Source of the DNA: Mangrovimicrobium sediminis
GTDB lineage: Bacteria > Pseudomonadota > Gammaproteobacteria > Pseudomonadales > Halieaceae
Reading direction: 5' to 3'
Assembly (NCBI RefSeq): GCF_004745945.1
Contig: NZ_SRLE01000008.1
Location: 62,001-126,000, forward strand
DNA: 64,000 bases
Every line of letters begins with the position of its first letter. The first letter of the stretch is position 1. This document shows positions 1-8,787 of the stretch, one piece after another. The translations under genes and the position numbers were made by a program. The notes beneath the pieces are model-generated. The model was not told where the DNA came from, searched no databases, and saw only the letters and a program-made list of their open reading frames with translations.

Positions 1-41
1 TTATATTAACGTTGGGCGCTGTTTATCCCGAGGAGTTTCCC

Positions 42-320
42 ATGAAAGCGTTGTTTGCCCTGATCCCCTGCGCCCTGTTCGCCTCCGTGGCCGTGGCCAG
101 TCCCGACTGCCCGAAGTACCCGCAGGAAGAGTGGATGAACGTGCTGGACCTGCAGAAGAAAATCGTCAACGAGTACGGTTTCATCATCAAGCAGTTCAAG
201 ATCGACGACGAGTGCTACGAGATCTACGGCTGGGAGCGCGGCGGGGACGGTAAGCTGCGCAAGATCGAGGTCTACTTCGACGCCAAGACCGGCGCCATCG
301 TGGAAAAGGAACTCGACTGA
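42..320 (+). CDS. Small exported PepSY-domain protein
   Basis: A 92-residue protein with a cleavable signal peptide (MKALFALIPC..., processing near AVAS). The rest of it matches the short PepSY-like fold: a helix with a KKIVNEYGF-type segment, then beta strands ending in EVYFDAKTGAIVEKE. Stand-alone PepSY proteins are periplasmic and often sit beside cytochrome b561-type or ferric reductase membrane proteins; here the next gene is exactly that, 3 bases downstream, so the two are probably co-transcribed. The start was set at 42 because a purine-rich GAGGAG ribosome site lies 5-10 bases upstream and the signal peptide begins there. Precise role unknown; a redox or periplasmic chaperone-like role is inference. 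Confidence 0.8.
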   Translation: MKALFALIPCALFASVAVASPDCPKYPQEEWMNVLDLQKKIVNEYGFIIKQFKIDDECYEIYGWERGGDGKLRKIEVYFDAKTGAIVEKELD

Positions 321-323
321 CGC

Positions 324-818
324 GTGGTCTGGGACCGTTTCGTCCGCGTCTTCCACTGGAGCCTGGTGCTGGGCATCGCGCTGAACTACTGGGTGCTCGA
401 GGAGGGCGACCCGCCCCACGAATGGCTGGGCTACGGCCTGGGCGCGCTGGTGCTGGCGCGCATCGCCTGGGGCTTTATCGGACCGCGCAATGCGCGCTTC
501 AGTGACTTTGTCGCCGGTCCGCGGCGGGTATTGCACAGCCTGCGCCACTTTGCCGAGGAGCACCGCGAACATCGCGGCCACACGCCCCCGGCCGGCTGGA
601 TGATACTCACCCTGCTCACGCTGGTGCTCGGCTTGGTGGTGACCGGCTGGATGCAGGGCCTGGATGCCTTCTGGGGCGAAGAGTGGCTGGAGGAGACCCA
701 CGAGTGGCTCGCCAATGCGCTGATCGGCGCCGCGGCGGTGCATGTGGCGGCGGTGTTCTTTATTCAGCACCGCTACCGCCTGCCGCTGCTGCGCAGCATG
801 CTGTGGCGGCGCGACTGA
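324..818 (+). CDS. Cytochrome b561-family membrane protein
   Basis: A 164-residue integral membrane protein with four predicted helices and the typical N-terminal WDRFVRVFHW motif, whose His is a heme b ligand in the Ni/Fe-hydrogenase b-type cytochrome and cytochrome b561 family. Further His residues lie in the second region (HEWLGYG) and in the last helix (AAVHVAAVFF). Length fits single-domain diheme b561 proteins. The start is GTG three bases after the PepSY stop, so the pair is probably translated from one message. It likely moves electrons from the quinone pool to a periplasmic acceptor; that acceptor is not identifiable here. Confidence 0.85.
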   Translation: MVWDRFVRVFHWSLVLGIALNYWVLEEGDPPHEWLGYGLGALVLARIAWGFIGPRNARFSDFVAGPRRVLHSLRHFAEEHREHRGHTPPAGWMILTLLTLVLGLVVTGWMQGLDAFWGEEWLEETHEWLANALIGAAAVHVAAVFFIQHRYRLPLLRSMLWRRD

Positions 819-864
819 CGCCCGGTTGCTTCTACCGAGCGGTCGCTGTTACCCAACTCCAGGT

Positions 865-1647
865 TTAAAGCGGGAACAGCAGGTCCGTGCGAATAATGTA
901 CTTCACCCCGCGGGTGATCGGCTCCGAACTGTGCAGGCAGTGCAGCGGGTGCATACCGTGGGGAAAGCACAGCACGCCGCCGGCGGGTGTGCGCAGGTCG
1001 ACAATCTTCACCCGGTCGCCGCGGCGCGCGGGCTGGCCCGGGTCGTCGGCGTTGACCAGGAAACGGGTGGCCCCGCCATCGAAATCCTCGTTGAGGAAAA
1101 TTAGAAAAGTCATGCGGCTATAGCGGTCATCGAAACTGTTGGTCACCAGCTGCCCGTCGATGACCCGGCTGCCCGGCCAGTCGCCGTCGGTATGCGGCTG
1201 GAAGTAGTCGCCCTCGCCGTAGCGGTAGAAGCGAAAGCGCTGGTTCACGCCGACCCCGGCGTCGCCCCCGAACAGCCCTTCCTCGTCCCGGCAACAGTCG
1301 GCAACCCGCTGCCACAGCAGTGCGTGGGTGGTGTCGTCGGCGATCCACACCACGTTGTCGTTGTGGCGCACGTTGCGCGGCAGGGAGACCGCGGCATCGG
1401 GCAGGTAGCCGAGCGTCTCGCTGAGTTCGACCAGCCGCTGGCACTCCGCCGGCGCGAGCACGCCGTGCAACTGGAACGCACCGGGGACACCGGCGACGGG
1501 CACCCGCACCACGCTGCCCGGCGCGTGCGCGGCGAGCGCCGCAGGGTTTGCGCCGCGATTGGCCCAGGTCGGCAGCGCCGGGTGTTCGGCGCCGGGTTCG
1601 CGGGCGACGACATAGAATTCGCTGGCCGCTGCAGTATCATTGTGCAT
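865..1647 (-). CDS. 2OG-Fe(II) oxygenase, prolyl 4-hydroxylase-like
   Basis: A 260-residue protein with the double-stranded beta-helix iron site of 2-oxoglutarate oxygenases. The HxD pair is in FQPHTDGDW, the distal His in the CFPHGMHPLHCLHSSEP stretch, and the 2OG-binding Arg about ten residues later in GVKYIIRTD. The FRFYRYGEGDYF block before HxD is typical of prolyl 4-hydroxylase alpha-subunit-type enzymes. The ATG at 1647 was preferred over an upstream in-frame codon because the domain starts soon after it. It is divergent from the PhoX-like gene across 124 bases. Substrate (protein Pro or a small molecule) cannot be read from sequence. Confidence 0.85.
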   Translation of the reverse strand: MHNDTAAASEFYVVAREPGAEHPALPTWANRGANPAALAAHAPGSVVRVPVAGVPGAFQLHGVLAPAECQRLVELSETLGYLPDAAVSLPRNVRHNDNVVWIADDTTHALLWQRVADCCRDEEGLFGGDAGVGVNQRFRFYRYGEGDYFQPHTDGDWPGSRVIDGQLVTNSFDDRYSRMTFLIFLNEDFDGGATRFLVNADDPGQPARRGDRVKIVDLRTPAGGVLCFPHGMHPLHCLHSSEPITRGVKYIIRTDLLFPL

Positions 1648-1771
1648 TGGGGGTCCGTCTGCTGTTGGCTGCCGTGTTGGCTGGAACCGCCGGTGCCACA
1701 CGCCTGTCATATGCAGGGCTTACCGTGTAGCGGCCGAGCGCACACCTATTTTTGCTGAAAGTTCCCACGAG

Positions 1772-2947
1772 ATGAAGAGACGACAACTGCTTCGCCACTC
1801 CCTGATGGCGGCCATCGCCAGCCCGCTGCTGTCCCCTGCACTGGCCGCCGCGAGGCGTGCTACGTCCGCCGCTGCCCTGGCGCCGCTGCTGGATGACACC
1901 TGGTTCGACGAAGTGCACCAGGCGGTCCTGCCGCGCGGCGCCTCCCTGCGCATCGTGGCGCGCAGCCGCCACAGCGCTGTGGACGGTGGCGCCTACGCCT
2001 GGCACGGCGCGCCGGACGGCGGCGCCTGTTTTGCCACTGAAGACGGTGGCTGGGTGTACGTTTCCAACAGCGAACTGCCCGATGCGCCGGGCGCCCCCGA
2101 CGGTGGGGCTGGCGCACTGCGCTTTGGTGCGGACGGCAGCCTGGTGGACAGCTACCCGATTCTCGAGGACACAAGGCTCAACTGCGCCGGTGGGCGCACG
2201 CCCTGGCAGACCTGGTTGTCCTGCGAGGAGCACGCCACCGGCCTGGTCTACGAGTGCGACCCATTGGGCAAGCGGCCGGCGGTGGCGCGCCCGGCACTGG
2301 GCGCGTTCCGTCACGAAGCGGTGGCCATCGACCCGGGTACTGGTCTGGCCTACCTGACCGAGGACGAGCCGGACGGCTGCCTCTACCGCTTTGACCCCAA
2401 GCGCCGGGGAGACCTCTCCGCCGGGCTGCTGGAGGTCGCGGTTGCCGACGGCATGCAACTCGGCTGGCAACCGGTGTCCGACGTCGGCGCTGCGCGCAAG
2501 CCGCTGCGCTACCAGGTGCCGGAGGCAGCGCGCTTTCGCGGCGGCGAGGGCATCGTCTGGCACGACGGCCATGTCTATTTCACCACCAAGCACGACAACC
2601 GGGTCTGGAAGCTGCAGGTGGCCAGTGGCCGGCTCGCGGTCATCTACGACGCCAGCCTGGTGGATGAACCGGTGCTCAGCGGCGTCGACAACATCGAAGT
2701 CGCGCCGGGCGGCGAACTGCTGGTGGCGGAGGATGGCGGCGACATGCAGATCGTCGCCCTCACCGCGGACTACCAGCCGGTGCCGCTGCTCACTCTGCAG
2801 GGCCAGGACGATTCGGAGATTACCGGGCCCGCCTTCAGCCCCGACGGCAGCCGCCTGTATTTCTCTTCCCAGCGCGGAACCTCGGGCCGTTCCCGTGACG
2901 GCCTGACCTATGAATTGACGCTTCCCCCCGCAGTCCGGGCGGGCTGA
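1772..2947 (+). CDS. Exported PhoX/DUF839-family protein
   Basis: 391 residues. The N-terminus MKRRQLLRHSLMAAIASPLLSPALA resembles a Tat signal (twin Arg, hydrophobic stretch, Ala-rich cleavage site). The mature part carries beta-propeller features of the DUF839/PhoX family: GGRTPWQTWLSCEEH, then FRHEAVAIDPGTGLAYLTEDE, then EGIVWHDGHVYFTTKHDNRVW, and a C-terminal GPAFSPDGSRLYFSSQRG. In true PhoX these blocks hold Ca/Fe ligands of a secreted alkaline phosphatase. Here the protein is shorter than classical PhoX (over 600 residues), so phosphatase activity is uncertain. The broken phosphoesterase gene starts 5 bases downstream, suggesting a former operon. Confidence 0.82.
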   Translation: MKRRQLLRHSLMAAIASPLLSPALAAARRATSAAALAPLLDDTWFDEVHQAVLPRGASLRIVARSRHSAVDGGAYAWHGAPDGGACFATEDGGWVYVSNSELPDAPGAPDGGAGALRFGADGSLVDSYPILEDTRLNCAGGRTPWQTWLSCEEHATGLVYECDPLGKRPAVARPALGAFRHEAVAIDPGTGLAYLTEDEPDGCLYRFDPKRRGDLSAGLLEVAVADGMQLGWQPVSDVGAARKPLRYQVPEAARFRGGEGIVWHDGHVYFTTKHDNRVWKLQVASGRLAVIYDASLVDEPVLSGVDNIEVAPGGELLVAEDGGDMQIVALTADYQPVPLLTLQGQDDSEITGPAFSPDGSRLYFSSQRGTSGRSRDGLTYELTLPPAVRAG

Positions 2948-2952
2948 GCAGC

Positions 2953-3972
2953 GTGCCCCTGCGCAACGTCGTCCTGCTGGCGTGGTTGTGCATCGCGCTC
3001 ACCGCCTGTACCCAGGCCGGGATTGATAGCCGGTCCCCCGTCGACCGCCAGGCCACGCAGGACAACCAGCCCTCTACCGATAAGCCGGCGCCAGTCGCAG
3101 TGCCGGCGCAGTCTTCCGACGCTTCCGCCGTGCCGGGTTTCGAGTTCGTGGTGCTGGGTGATACCGCCTAAAACGTGCCGGACGACTACCCCGCCTACTA
3201 CGCCCTGATCGACGCTATCAACGCCCTGCGGCCGGTGTTCAGCATTCACGTGGGCGACACCAAGGGCGGCGGCACCGATTGCGGCGACGCCGCCCAGCAG
3301 CGCATTCGCGAGGACTTCCGCCGCTTCAAGCAGCCCCTGGTGTACACACCCGGCGACAACGAGTGGACCGATTGCTGGACCCGCCATGCCGGCGGCTACG
3401 ACCCGCAGGAGCGCCTGGCCGCAGTGCGCGAACTGTTCTTTACCGGCGACGGCAACCAGGGCGGTGGGCAACTGGCGCTGCAGCGGCAGGAGGACATGCC
3501 CGAGAACGCCTTGTGGTGGCGCGCCGGCGTGCTTTTTGCCAGCGCGCACATCGTCGGTTCCAACAATGGGTTGCGACCGGAAGCCGGTGAAGTGCATTTG
3601 GCCGCCTTCGCGGACCGTGAGGCAGCGGACGTTGCCTGGCTGCAGCACGCCTTCGCACAGGCAAACCAGCGACAGGCTGCGGCTGTAGTGCTGGCCTTCC
3701 ACGCCAACATGTTCGTGCCCTCACCAGTGCCGGACGGCTTCGCCCGGCTGCGGCCGTTGATCGGCGAACTGGCGGCGGATTTCGGCGGGCCGGTGTTGTT
3801 GCTACAGGGGGATTACCACTTTTACATTCTCGACCGCCCCTATCCGCAGAGCGCGCCCAACGTCCAGCGCCTGCAGACCTATGGCGCGCCGATGCTCAAC
3901 GCGGTACGCATCAGCGTTCAACCCGGTGCGGCGCAGCCCTTCCGGTTCGCGCCGGTCCTGCCCCTTTCCTGA
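2953..3972 (+). pseudogene. Metallophosphoesterase lipoprotein interrupted by an in-frame TAA
   Basis: Two open stretches in one frame (2953-3171 and 3175-3972) are separated only by TAA at 3169-3171. The first encodes a lipoprotein signal (lipobox LTAC) and ends EFVVLGDTA; the second resumes NVPDDYPAYYALIDAIN and holds the calcineurin-like motifs FSIHVGDTKGGG, YTPGDNEWTD, a VLAFHANMF His and GDYHFY. Calcineurin-like enzymes start with a GD motif followed by an aromatic, so the TAA most likely replaces a Tyr codon (TAC or TAT). GTG start at 2953, 5 bases after the PhoX-like gene. A nonsense mutation, a sequencing error or readthrough would each explain it. Without readthrough the catalytic metal site is split. 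Confidence 0.8.
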
Positions 3973-3996
3973 CCCGCACGTACCGCTGCGCGGGTC
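3971..3996. terminator. Hairpin between convergent genes
   Basis: A perfect 7-bp inverted repeat (GACCCGC at 3971-3977, GCGGGTC at 3990-3996) with a 12-base loop fills the gap between the stop codons of the phosphoesterase and epmB, which converge. There is no clear U-tract, so efficiency is uncertain; position suggests a bidirectional terminator. Confidence 0.4.
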
Positions 3997-5010
3997 TCAG
4001 CCTGCGAGCACGGTCTTGCCCGGCGCGCCGGCAATCTCGCGCACCAGTTTCGGCACCAGGTAGCCGGGCAGGCGCGCACTCATCTCGCGGTGCAGGGTCC
4101 GCGCCTGCGACTCCCCGACCTCGAAGTGGGCCGCACCGCGCACGCGGTCCAGCAGGTGCAGGTAGTACGGCAGGGCGCCGGCGGCAAACAGCGCCTCGGA
4201 AAGCTCCACCAGGGCGTCCGCCGTGTCGTTGACGCCGGCCAGCAGGACCGACTGGTTGAGCACGGTAATCCCCGCCTGCCGCAGGCGCGTGTTGGCGGCG
4301 GCGACGTCGGCGTCGATCTCCCGGGCGTGGTTGGCGTGGATGACCATCACCGTGTCCAGGCCGGGTCGCGTGATCGCCTGAAGCAGTGCGTCGCTCACCC
4401 GGTCGGGAATGACCACGGGCAGCCGGCTGTGTACGCGCAGGCGCCGCACCCCGGGCATGCGCGCAATCGCATCCACCAGTTCGCCCAGCTGCCGGTCACC
4501 GGCGACCAGCGGATCGCCGCCGCTGAGGATGATCTCGTGAATATCCGGGTCGCGCGCCAGCGCCGCCAGCGCGTCGTCCCAGTCGCCGCGCGCCACGCGG
4601 TTGTCGGCATAGGGGAAATGGCGGCGGAAGCAGTAACGGCAATTGACGGCGCAGCCGCCGCTGACGATGAGCAGCGCGCGGCCGTGATATTTGCTGACCA
4701 CCCCGGGGCGCTGGTTGGCGGCCCCGGTCTCGCCCACCGGGTCGTCGCCGAAACCGGGTACGGCGAGCATCTCCTCGCCACTGGCCAGTACCTGGCGTAG
4801 CAGCGGGTCGCGCGGGTCGCCGCGGCGCATGCGGCGCACGAAGGCGTGCGGCACTTTCAACGGGAAGTCGCGTGCCGCTGCGGTACTCAGGCCCACAGCG
4901 TCGGGTTGCAGGTCCAACAGGCGCAGCAGTTCTTCGCCACAGGTGACGACCTCGCGCAACTGGCTCTGCCAGCTGCCGGGGGTGGCGATCACTTGGGTCT
5001 GCGGGGTCAT
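3997..5010 (-). CDS. epmB: EF-P beta-lysylation protein EpmB (radical SAM lysine 2,3-aminomutase-like)
   Basis: 337 residues. It carries the radical-SAM cluster motif CAVNCRYCFRRHFPY and downstream aminomutase blocks (ILSGGDPLV, RLRVHSRLPVVIPDR, VMVIHANH, LLAGVNDTADAL, LPYYLHLLDRVRGAAHFEV). The length of about 340 fits EpmB rather than the longer clostridial KamA. EpmB converts alpha-lysine to beta-lysine, which EpmA attaches to elongation factor P; efp and epmA are not in this window, whereas efp is often divergent from epmB in gammaproteobacteria. ATG start at 5010. Confidence 0.93.
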   Translation of the reverse strand: MTPQTQVIATPGSWQSQLREVVTCGEELLRLLDLQPDAVGLSTAAARDFPLKVPHAFVRRMRRGDPRDPLLRQVLASGEEMLAVPGFGDDPVGETGAANQRPGVVSKYHGRALLIVSGGCAVNCRYCFRRHFPYADNRVARGDWDDALAALARDPDIHEIILSGGDPLVAGDRQLGELVDAIARMPGVRRLRVHSRLPVVIPDRVSDALLQAITRPGLDTVMVIHANHAREIDADVAAANTRLRQAGITVLNQSVLLAGVNDTADALVELSEALFAAGALPYYLHLLDRVRGAAHFEVGESQARTLHREMSARLPGYLVPKLVREIAGAPGKTVLAG

Positions 5011-5095
5011 GTGCTGTGCGTCGGTGGCGGCGGGGCCGCTATTCTAGCAGTGAAGCCGGGCTCGCGGGATCAGGTCCAATAGCTCGTCGCCTGGG

Positions 5096-5977
5096 TCAGG
5101 CGCGGAAGATTCGCCGCAACAGGCCGTCCTGGTGCTGCAGGCGCTCGCGCTCGACCAGCAGGCGGGCAATCTCGCTCTCGATTTCGTCGGCCACCTGCTG
5201 GCGCAGTTTTTTCTGCTGTGCTTTCGCCGGTACCCGGCCCTTGTAGCGGGACAGGTCCAGCGGCTTGCCGAAACTGACCAGGCAGCGCTGCAGCTTGGGG
5301 AACAGCGAACTCAGCGCGCCCATGGGCAGGGGCGGCAGCAGGTCCGGCCGGGTGTTGTCGGTGAGAACGCCGAGGCGCCGCAGCAGCGAGCCGAGCTTTG
5401 TATCCGGCAGTTCCTCGCCGTCGTAGAGGTAGTCGTAGAATTCGTCCGGTCCGACCATGGCCACCGGCACGATGGTATAGCCGTGTTTCGCCGCCAGGCG
5501 GATGAAGCCGTAGCGCTCCTTCCACAGCAGCTGATAGCGGTCGCGCTCCGGCTTGACCGCCTCGTGGGCGCCGCCGGGGTAGAGCAAAATGTCCTGCCCC
5601 TCGCGCATCAGCGCCTCGCACACCGCCGGGTGGCCCATCACCAGGCCGCGCTTGAGCAGCGCGTCGCCGACCGGCCCGGCGTTGAAGAACAGCTTGTCCG
5701 CCATCGGCCGGGCAAAAATGTTCAGCTCCGCCTGCATCAGCGGCCACAAGACCAGGGTGTCGAGGGCGAACAGGGAATGGTTGCCGATATACAGGGCGGG
5801 GCTGGCGGGGAGGTTTTCCGCACCGAAGACCACCGGGCGGAACAGCTTCTTCAGGACCTGGTAGCCGAGTGAGCCGGTCCGGGTCGCGGCAGGCTCAATC
5901 GCCAGCGCGGTTTCGATATGTTGTGCCAGCCGGTCGCCGCTCAGCGGCTGGTTGTCTTTATCCAGTAGACCCGCCAC
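5096..5977 (-). CDS. PlsC/TMEM68-type acyltransferase
   Basis: 293 residues with the glycerolipid acyltransferase pattern: an acceptor block YIGNHSLFALDTLVL (His and Asp separated by five rather than the textbook four residues), a later LLYPGGAHEAVKP block corresponding to the FPEG/FPGG substrate motif, and a GYTIVPVAMVG strand. The FPGG-like form resembles the diacylglycerol/wax acyltransferase-related TMEM68 group. A basic, Gln/Glu-rich C-terminal helix follows. The GTG at 5977 has a GGAGAAGG ribosome site just upstream; an overlapping upstream ATG is out of frame. It lies 17 bases after the puuB-like gene on the same strand. Lipid substrate unknown. Confidence 0.8.
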   Translation of the reverse strand: MAGLLDKDNQPLSGDRLAQHIETALAIEPAATRTGSLGYQVLKKLFRPVVFGAENLPASPALYIGNHSLFALDTLVLWPLMQAELNIFARPMADKLFFNAGPVGDALLKRGLVMGHPAVCEALMREGQDILLYPGGAHEAVKPERDRYQLLWKERYGFIRLAAKHGYTIVPVAMVGPDEFYDYLYDGEELPDTKLGSLLRRLGVLTDNTRPDLLPPLPMGALSSLFPKLQRCLVSFGKPLDLSRYKGRVPAKAQQKKLRQQVADEIESEIARLLVERERLQHQDGLLRRIFRA

Positions 5978-5994
5978 CTTGCCTTCTCCATGTT

Positions 5995-7290
5995 TCAGCC
6001 GAGCTTGTCCCTCAGGCTGAAGAATAACATGCCGGCGACCAGGCCGGGCCAGCGCAGCAAGGTGCCGCCGGGGAAGCGCGGGGTGGGCACGCGGGCCATG
6101 ACGTCGAAGCGCTCGGCGCTGCCGGAGACGGCCTCGGCGAGCAGCTTGCCGGCCAGGGTGGCGGTGGGTACGCCGTGGCCGGAAAAGCCCTGGGCGCAGA
6201 ACACCTGCTGCGAGAGCCGGGCAAAGTCCGGCATGCGGTTCAGGGTGATCGCCAGGGTGCCGCCCCAGCCGTAGTCGATGCGCGTATCGGCCAGCTCGGG
6301 GTAGATGCGCAGCATGCGCTTGCGCACGAAGCTGCCGATGTCGGCGGGGAACTTGCGCGTGTAGGATTCGCCGCCGCCGAACAGCATGCGGTTGTCGGCG
6401 GAGAGCTTCCAGTAGTTGATGACGAACAGGCTGTCGGACATCGATACGTCGTCGCGGATCAGCCGTCGCGCCAGGGCCTCGTCCAGGGGCTCGGTGGCCA
6501 GCATGAAGTTGTTGATCGGCATGATGCGCCCGGCGGCGCGCGGCTCCAGCGACTCGAGGTAACCGTTGCAGGCCAGCACCAGGTATTGCGCGTCGACCTC
6601 GCCGTGCTCGGTGCGCACACTGACCCGTTCGCCCTCGCTGTAGGACAGCACGCGGCTCTCCTCATGCAGTTGCGCCCCGGCCTCTGCCGCCGCCCGGGCC
6701 AGGCCCAGTGCATAGTTGAGCGGGTGCAGGTGGCGCGCGCCCATGTCTAGCAGGCCGCCGTGGAAACCCTGGCCCGAGGTCATCTGCGCCAGTTCTTCCG
6801 GCGGCACGTAGCGCGCCTGGCTGTAGCCGTAGGTTTTTTCCAGGTGTTCCGCTTCTTCGGCCAGGCCCGCCCGCTCGCTGGCCTTGGCGGCCACGTGCAG
6901 GTTGCCCTGCTTGAGTTCGCAGTCTATGGCGTGGCGCTCGATCAGTTCGCAGACCAGCTCGACCGCCTCGAGTCCGAGGTCCCACAGCGCCCTGGCGTGC
7001 TCCAGGCCGACCATCTGCTCCAGGCTGGCCTGGTCCACCCGCTGGCCGGTACCCACGTGCCCGCCGTTGCGGCCGGAGGCGCCCCAGCCGATGCGATTGG
7101 CCTCCAGCAGGGTGACCTCGTAGCCACGCTGGCGCAGGTGCAGGGCCGCGGAGAGGCCGGTGTAACCGCCGCCGATGACACAGACATCGGTGCGCGCGCG
7201 GCCCCGCAGCCGGGGAAACTCCAGCTGCTGGTTGGCCGAGGCCGCGTACCAGGAATTCGGGTGGGTGCTGTCTTGATTGGGCGCTTGCAT
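5995..7290 (-). CDS. puuB: FAD-dependent oxidoreductase, gamma-glutamylputrescine oxidase-like
   Basis: 431 residues of the DAO/DadA superfamily. An N-terminal NSWYAASA segment precedes the FAD Rossmann motif VCVIGGGYTGLSAALHLRQRG, then GWGASGRNGGHVGTGQ, the signature of the PuuB/YgaF-like gamma-glutamylputrescine oxidase branch. A C-terminal FAD block (FCAQGFSGHGVPTATLAGKLLAEA) is present. PuuB deaminates gamma-Glu-putrescine made by PuuA. It is divergent from the puuA-like synthetase across 125 bases, which supports the assignment; puuC and puuD are absent from the window, so other gamma-glutamyl amines remain possible. Confidence 0.8.
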   Translation of the reverse strand: MQAPNQDSTHPNSWYAASANQQLEFPRLRGRARTDVCVIGGGYTGLSAALHLRQRGYEVTLLEANRIGWGASGRNGGHVGTGQRVDQASLEQMVGLEHARALWDLGLEAVELVCELIERHAIDCELKQGNLHVAAKASERAGLAEEAEHLEKTYGYSQARYVPPEELAQMTSGQGFHGGLLDMGARHLHPLNYALGLARAAAEAGAQLHEESRVLSYSEGERVSVRTEHGEVDAQYLVLACNGYLESLEPRAAGRIMPINNFMLATEPLDEALARRLIRDDVSMSDSLFVINYWKLSADNRMLFGGGESYTRKFPADIGSFVRKRMLRIYPELADTRIDYGWGGTLAITLNRMPDFARLSQQVFCAQGFSGHGVPTATLAGKLLAEAVSGSAERFDVMARVPTPRFPGGTLLRWPGLVAGMLFFSLRDKLG

Positions 7291-7377
7291 GGTCGAAATA
7301 TACCGTTTCGCGCGCTGGCGCGTTCATAACACCAATGGGTTAAGGCGCAGGCGGGGCTCTTGAAGCGGCGCGGATTC

Positions 7378-7401
7378 GCCGCGATACTCAATCATCGCGG
7401 C
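7378..7401. promoter_or_regulatory. Perfect inverted repeat in the puuB/puuA divergent promoter
   Basis: GCCGCGAT (7378-7385) and ATCGCGGC (7394-7401) are perfect 8-bp arms separated by 8 bases, ending 14 bases before the puuA-like start codon. A second small repeat (GTACT...AGTAC) overlaps that start. The position fits a regulator operator or an mRNA leader hairpin; no regulator gene is adjacent. Confidence 0.45.
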
Positions 7402-7415
7402 AACACGAGTACTGT

Positions 7416-8765
7416 ATGAGTACCGACACAAAAATCATCCAGGACTGGCTGAAGAAGCACCAGATCTCCGAAGTGGAGGTGCTGGTGCCGGATATGACGG
7501 GCAACGCCCGCGGCAAGTTCATCCCCGCCCACCAGTTCCTGACCATGGGCAAACCGAAACTCCCCGAAAGCATCCTCGTACAGAGCGTCACCGGCGAATA
7601 CTGCGAAGATCACTGGGAACTGGTCGAGCCCACCGACGCCGACATGCTGCTCGAGCCCGATCCCAGCGCCATGCGCCTGGTGCCCTGGGCTCGCGAACCC
7701 ACCGCGCAGATCATCCACGACTGCTACACCATGACGGGCGAGGCCCACCCGCTGTCCTGCCGCAACGTGTTGCGCAAGGTGCTGGACCTGTACGCCGAGG
7801 ATGGCCTGGTACCGGTGATCGCACCGGAGGTCGAGTTTTACCTGGTGGCGCGCAACCTCGACCCGGACTACGTGCTGGAACCGCCCAGCGGTCGCTCCGG
7901 CCGCCGCGAGACCTCGCGCCTGTCCTACAGCATCGACGCCGTCGCCGAGTTCGAGGACTTCGTCGAGGACATGTACGACTACGCCGAGGCCCAGGAACTG
8001 GCGGTGGACACCCTGATCCACGAAAACGGCGCGGCGCAAATGGAGATCAACTTCGTCCATGGCGACGCGATGTCGCTGGCGGACCAGGTGTTTTCCTTCA
8101 AGCGCACGGTGCGCGAGACTGCGCACAAGCACGGCGTGTACGCCACGTTCATGGCCAAGCCGATGCAGAACGACGCGGGCAGCGCGCTGCACATCCACCA
8201 GAGTATTGTGCGTGCGGATACCGGCGAGAATATCTTCGCCGACGCCGAGGGCCGTCACACCGAGGCGTTCCTGTCCTATATCGCCGGTCTGCAGCATTAC
8301 ACCCCCGAGCTGATCTCCTTCTACGCGCCCAACGTGAATTCCTACCGCCGCCTGGCGCCGGACATCGCGGCGCCGATCAACGTCAACTGGGGCGTCGGCA
8401 ACCGCACCACTGCGTTCCGCGTGCCGGAGTCCAGCCCGGCGGCCACCCGGGTGGAGAACCGCTTCCCCGGCGCGGACGCCAACCCCTACCTCGCGATTGC
8501 CGCGACCCTCGCCTCCGGCCTGCTCGGCATGCGCCGCGGCCTGCAGCCCAGTGCGCCGCACCAGGGCACCGCCAACGACGACGAGGTCGAGGTGGCGCGC
8601 TCCCTGGAGGAGGCCCTGCGCAACCTCGGCAACTCGCCGGAGGTGCGCGAGGTGTTCGGCGGCCTGTTCCTCAAGGCCTACGCGGCGGTCAAGCGCGACG
8701 AGTTCGAGAAATTCAACCGCGTGATTTCCTCCTGGGAGCGTGAGCACCTGCTGTTGCAGGTCTGA
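7416..8765 (+). CDS. puuA: Glutamine synthetase-family gamma-glutamylpolyamine synthetase
   Basis: 449 residues of the glutamine synthetase fold. The N-terminal beta-grasp part has the ARGKFIP motif of PuuA/GlnT-type proteins. The metal-binding APEVEFYLV Glu block, the ATP-site FMAKPMQNDAGSALHIHQS block and the NRTTAFRVPESSPAATRVENRFPGADANPYLA block follow in order. Known role of the family: ATP-dependent joining of glutamate to putrescine or related amines, the first step of polyamine use. It is divergent from the puuB-like oxidase. Ribosome site is weak (ACGAG). The membrane protein gene starts 22 bases downstream, so an operon with it and mtnA is likely. Confidence 0.85.
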   Translation: MSTDTKIIQDWLKKHQISEVEVLVPDMTGNARGKFIPAHQFLTMGKPKLPESILVQSVTGEYCEDHWELVEPTDADMLLEPDPSAMRLVPWAREPTAQIIHDCYTMTGEAHPLSCRNVLRKVLDLYAEDGLVPVIAPEVEFYLVARNLDPDYVLEPPSGRSGRRETSRLSYSIDAVAEFEDFVEDMYDYAEAQELAVDTLIHENGAAQMEINFVHGDAMSLADQVFSFKRTVRETAHKHGVYATFMAKPMQNDAGSALHIHQSIVRADTGENIFADAEGRHTEAFLSYIAGLQHYTPELISFYAPNVNSYRRLAPDIAAPINVNWGVGNRTTAFRVPESSPAATRVENRFPGADANPYLAIAATLASGLLGMRRGLQPSAPHQGTANDDEVEVARSLEEALRNLGNSPEVREVFGGLFLKAYAAVKRDEFEKFNRVISSWEREHLLLQV

Positions 8766-8787
8766 GCGCAGCCGGGGCGGGAAGGGC

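Noticed and set aside
1704-1721. CTGTCAT half-site upstream of the PhoX-like gene
   Set aside because: A single perfect half, but the second half 11 bp away matches at only 3 of 7 positions, so it is not called a Pho box.
2908-3702. Long open frames opposite real genes throughout the window (for example here and at 7392-8804)
   Set aside because: GC-rich codon bias leaves antisense frames open; the products are Arg, Gly, His and Val-rich without domains, while the other strand encodes recognised proteins.
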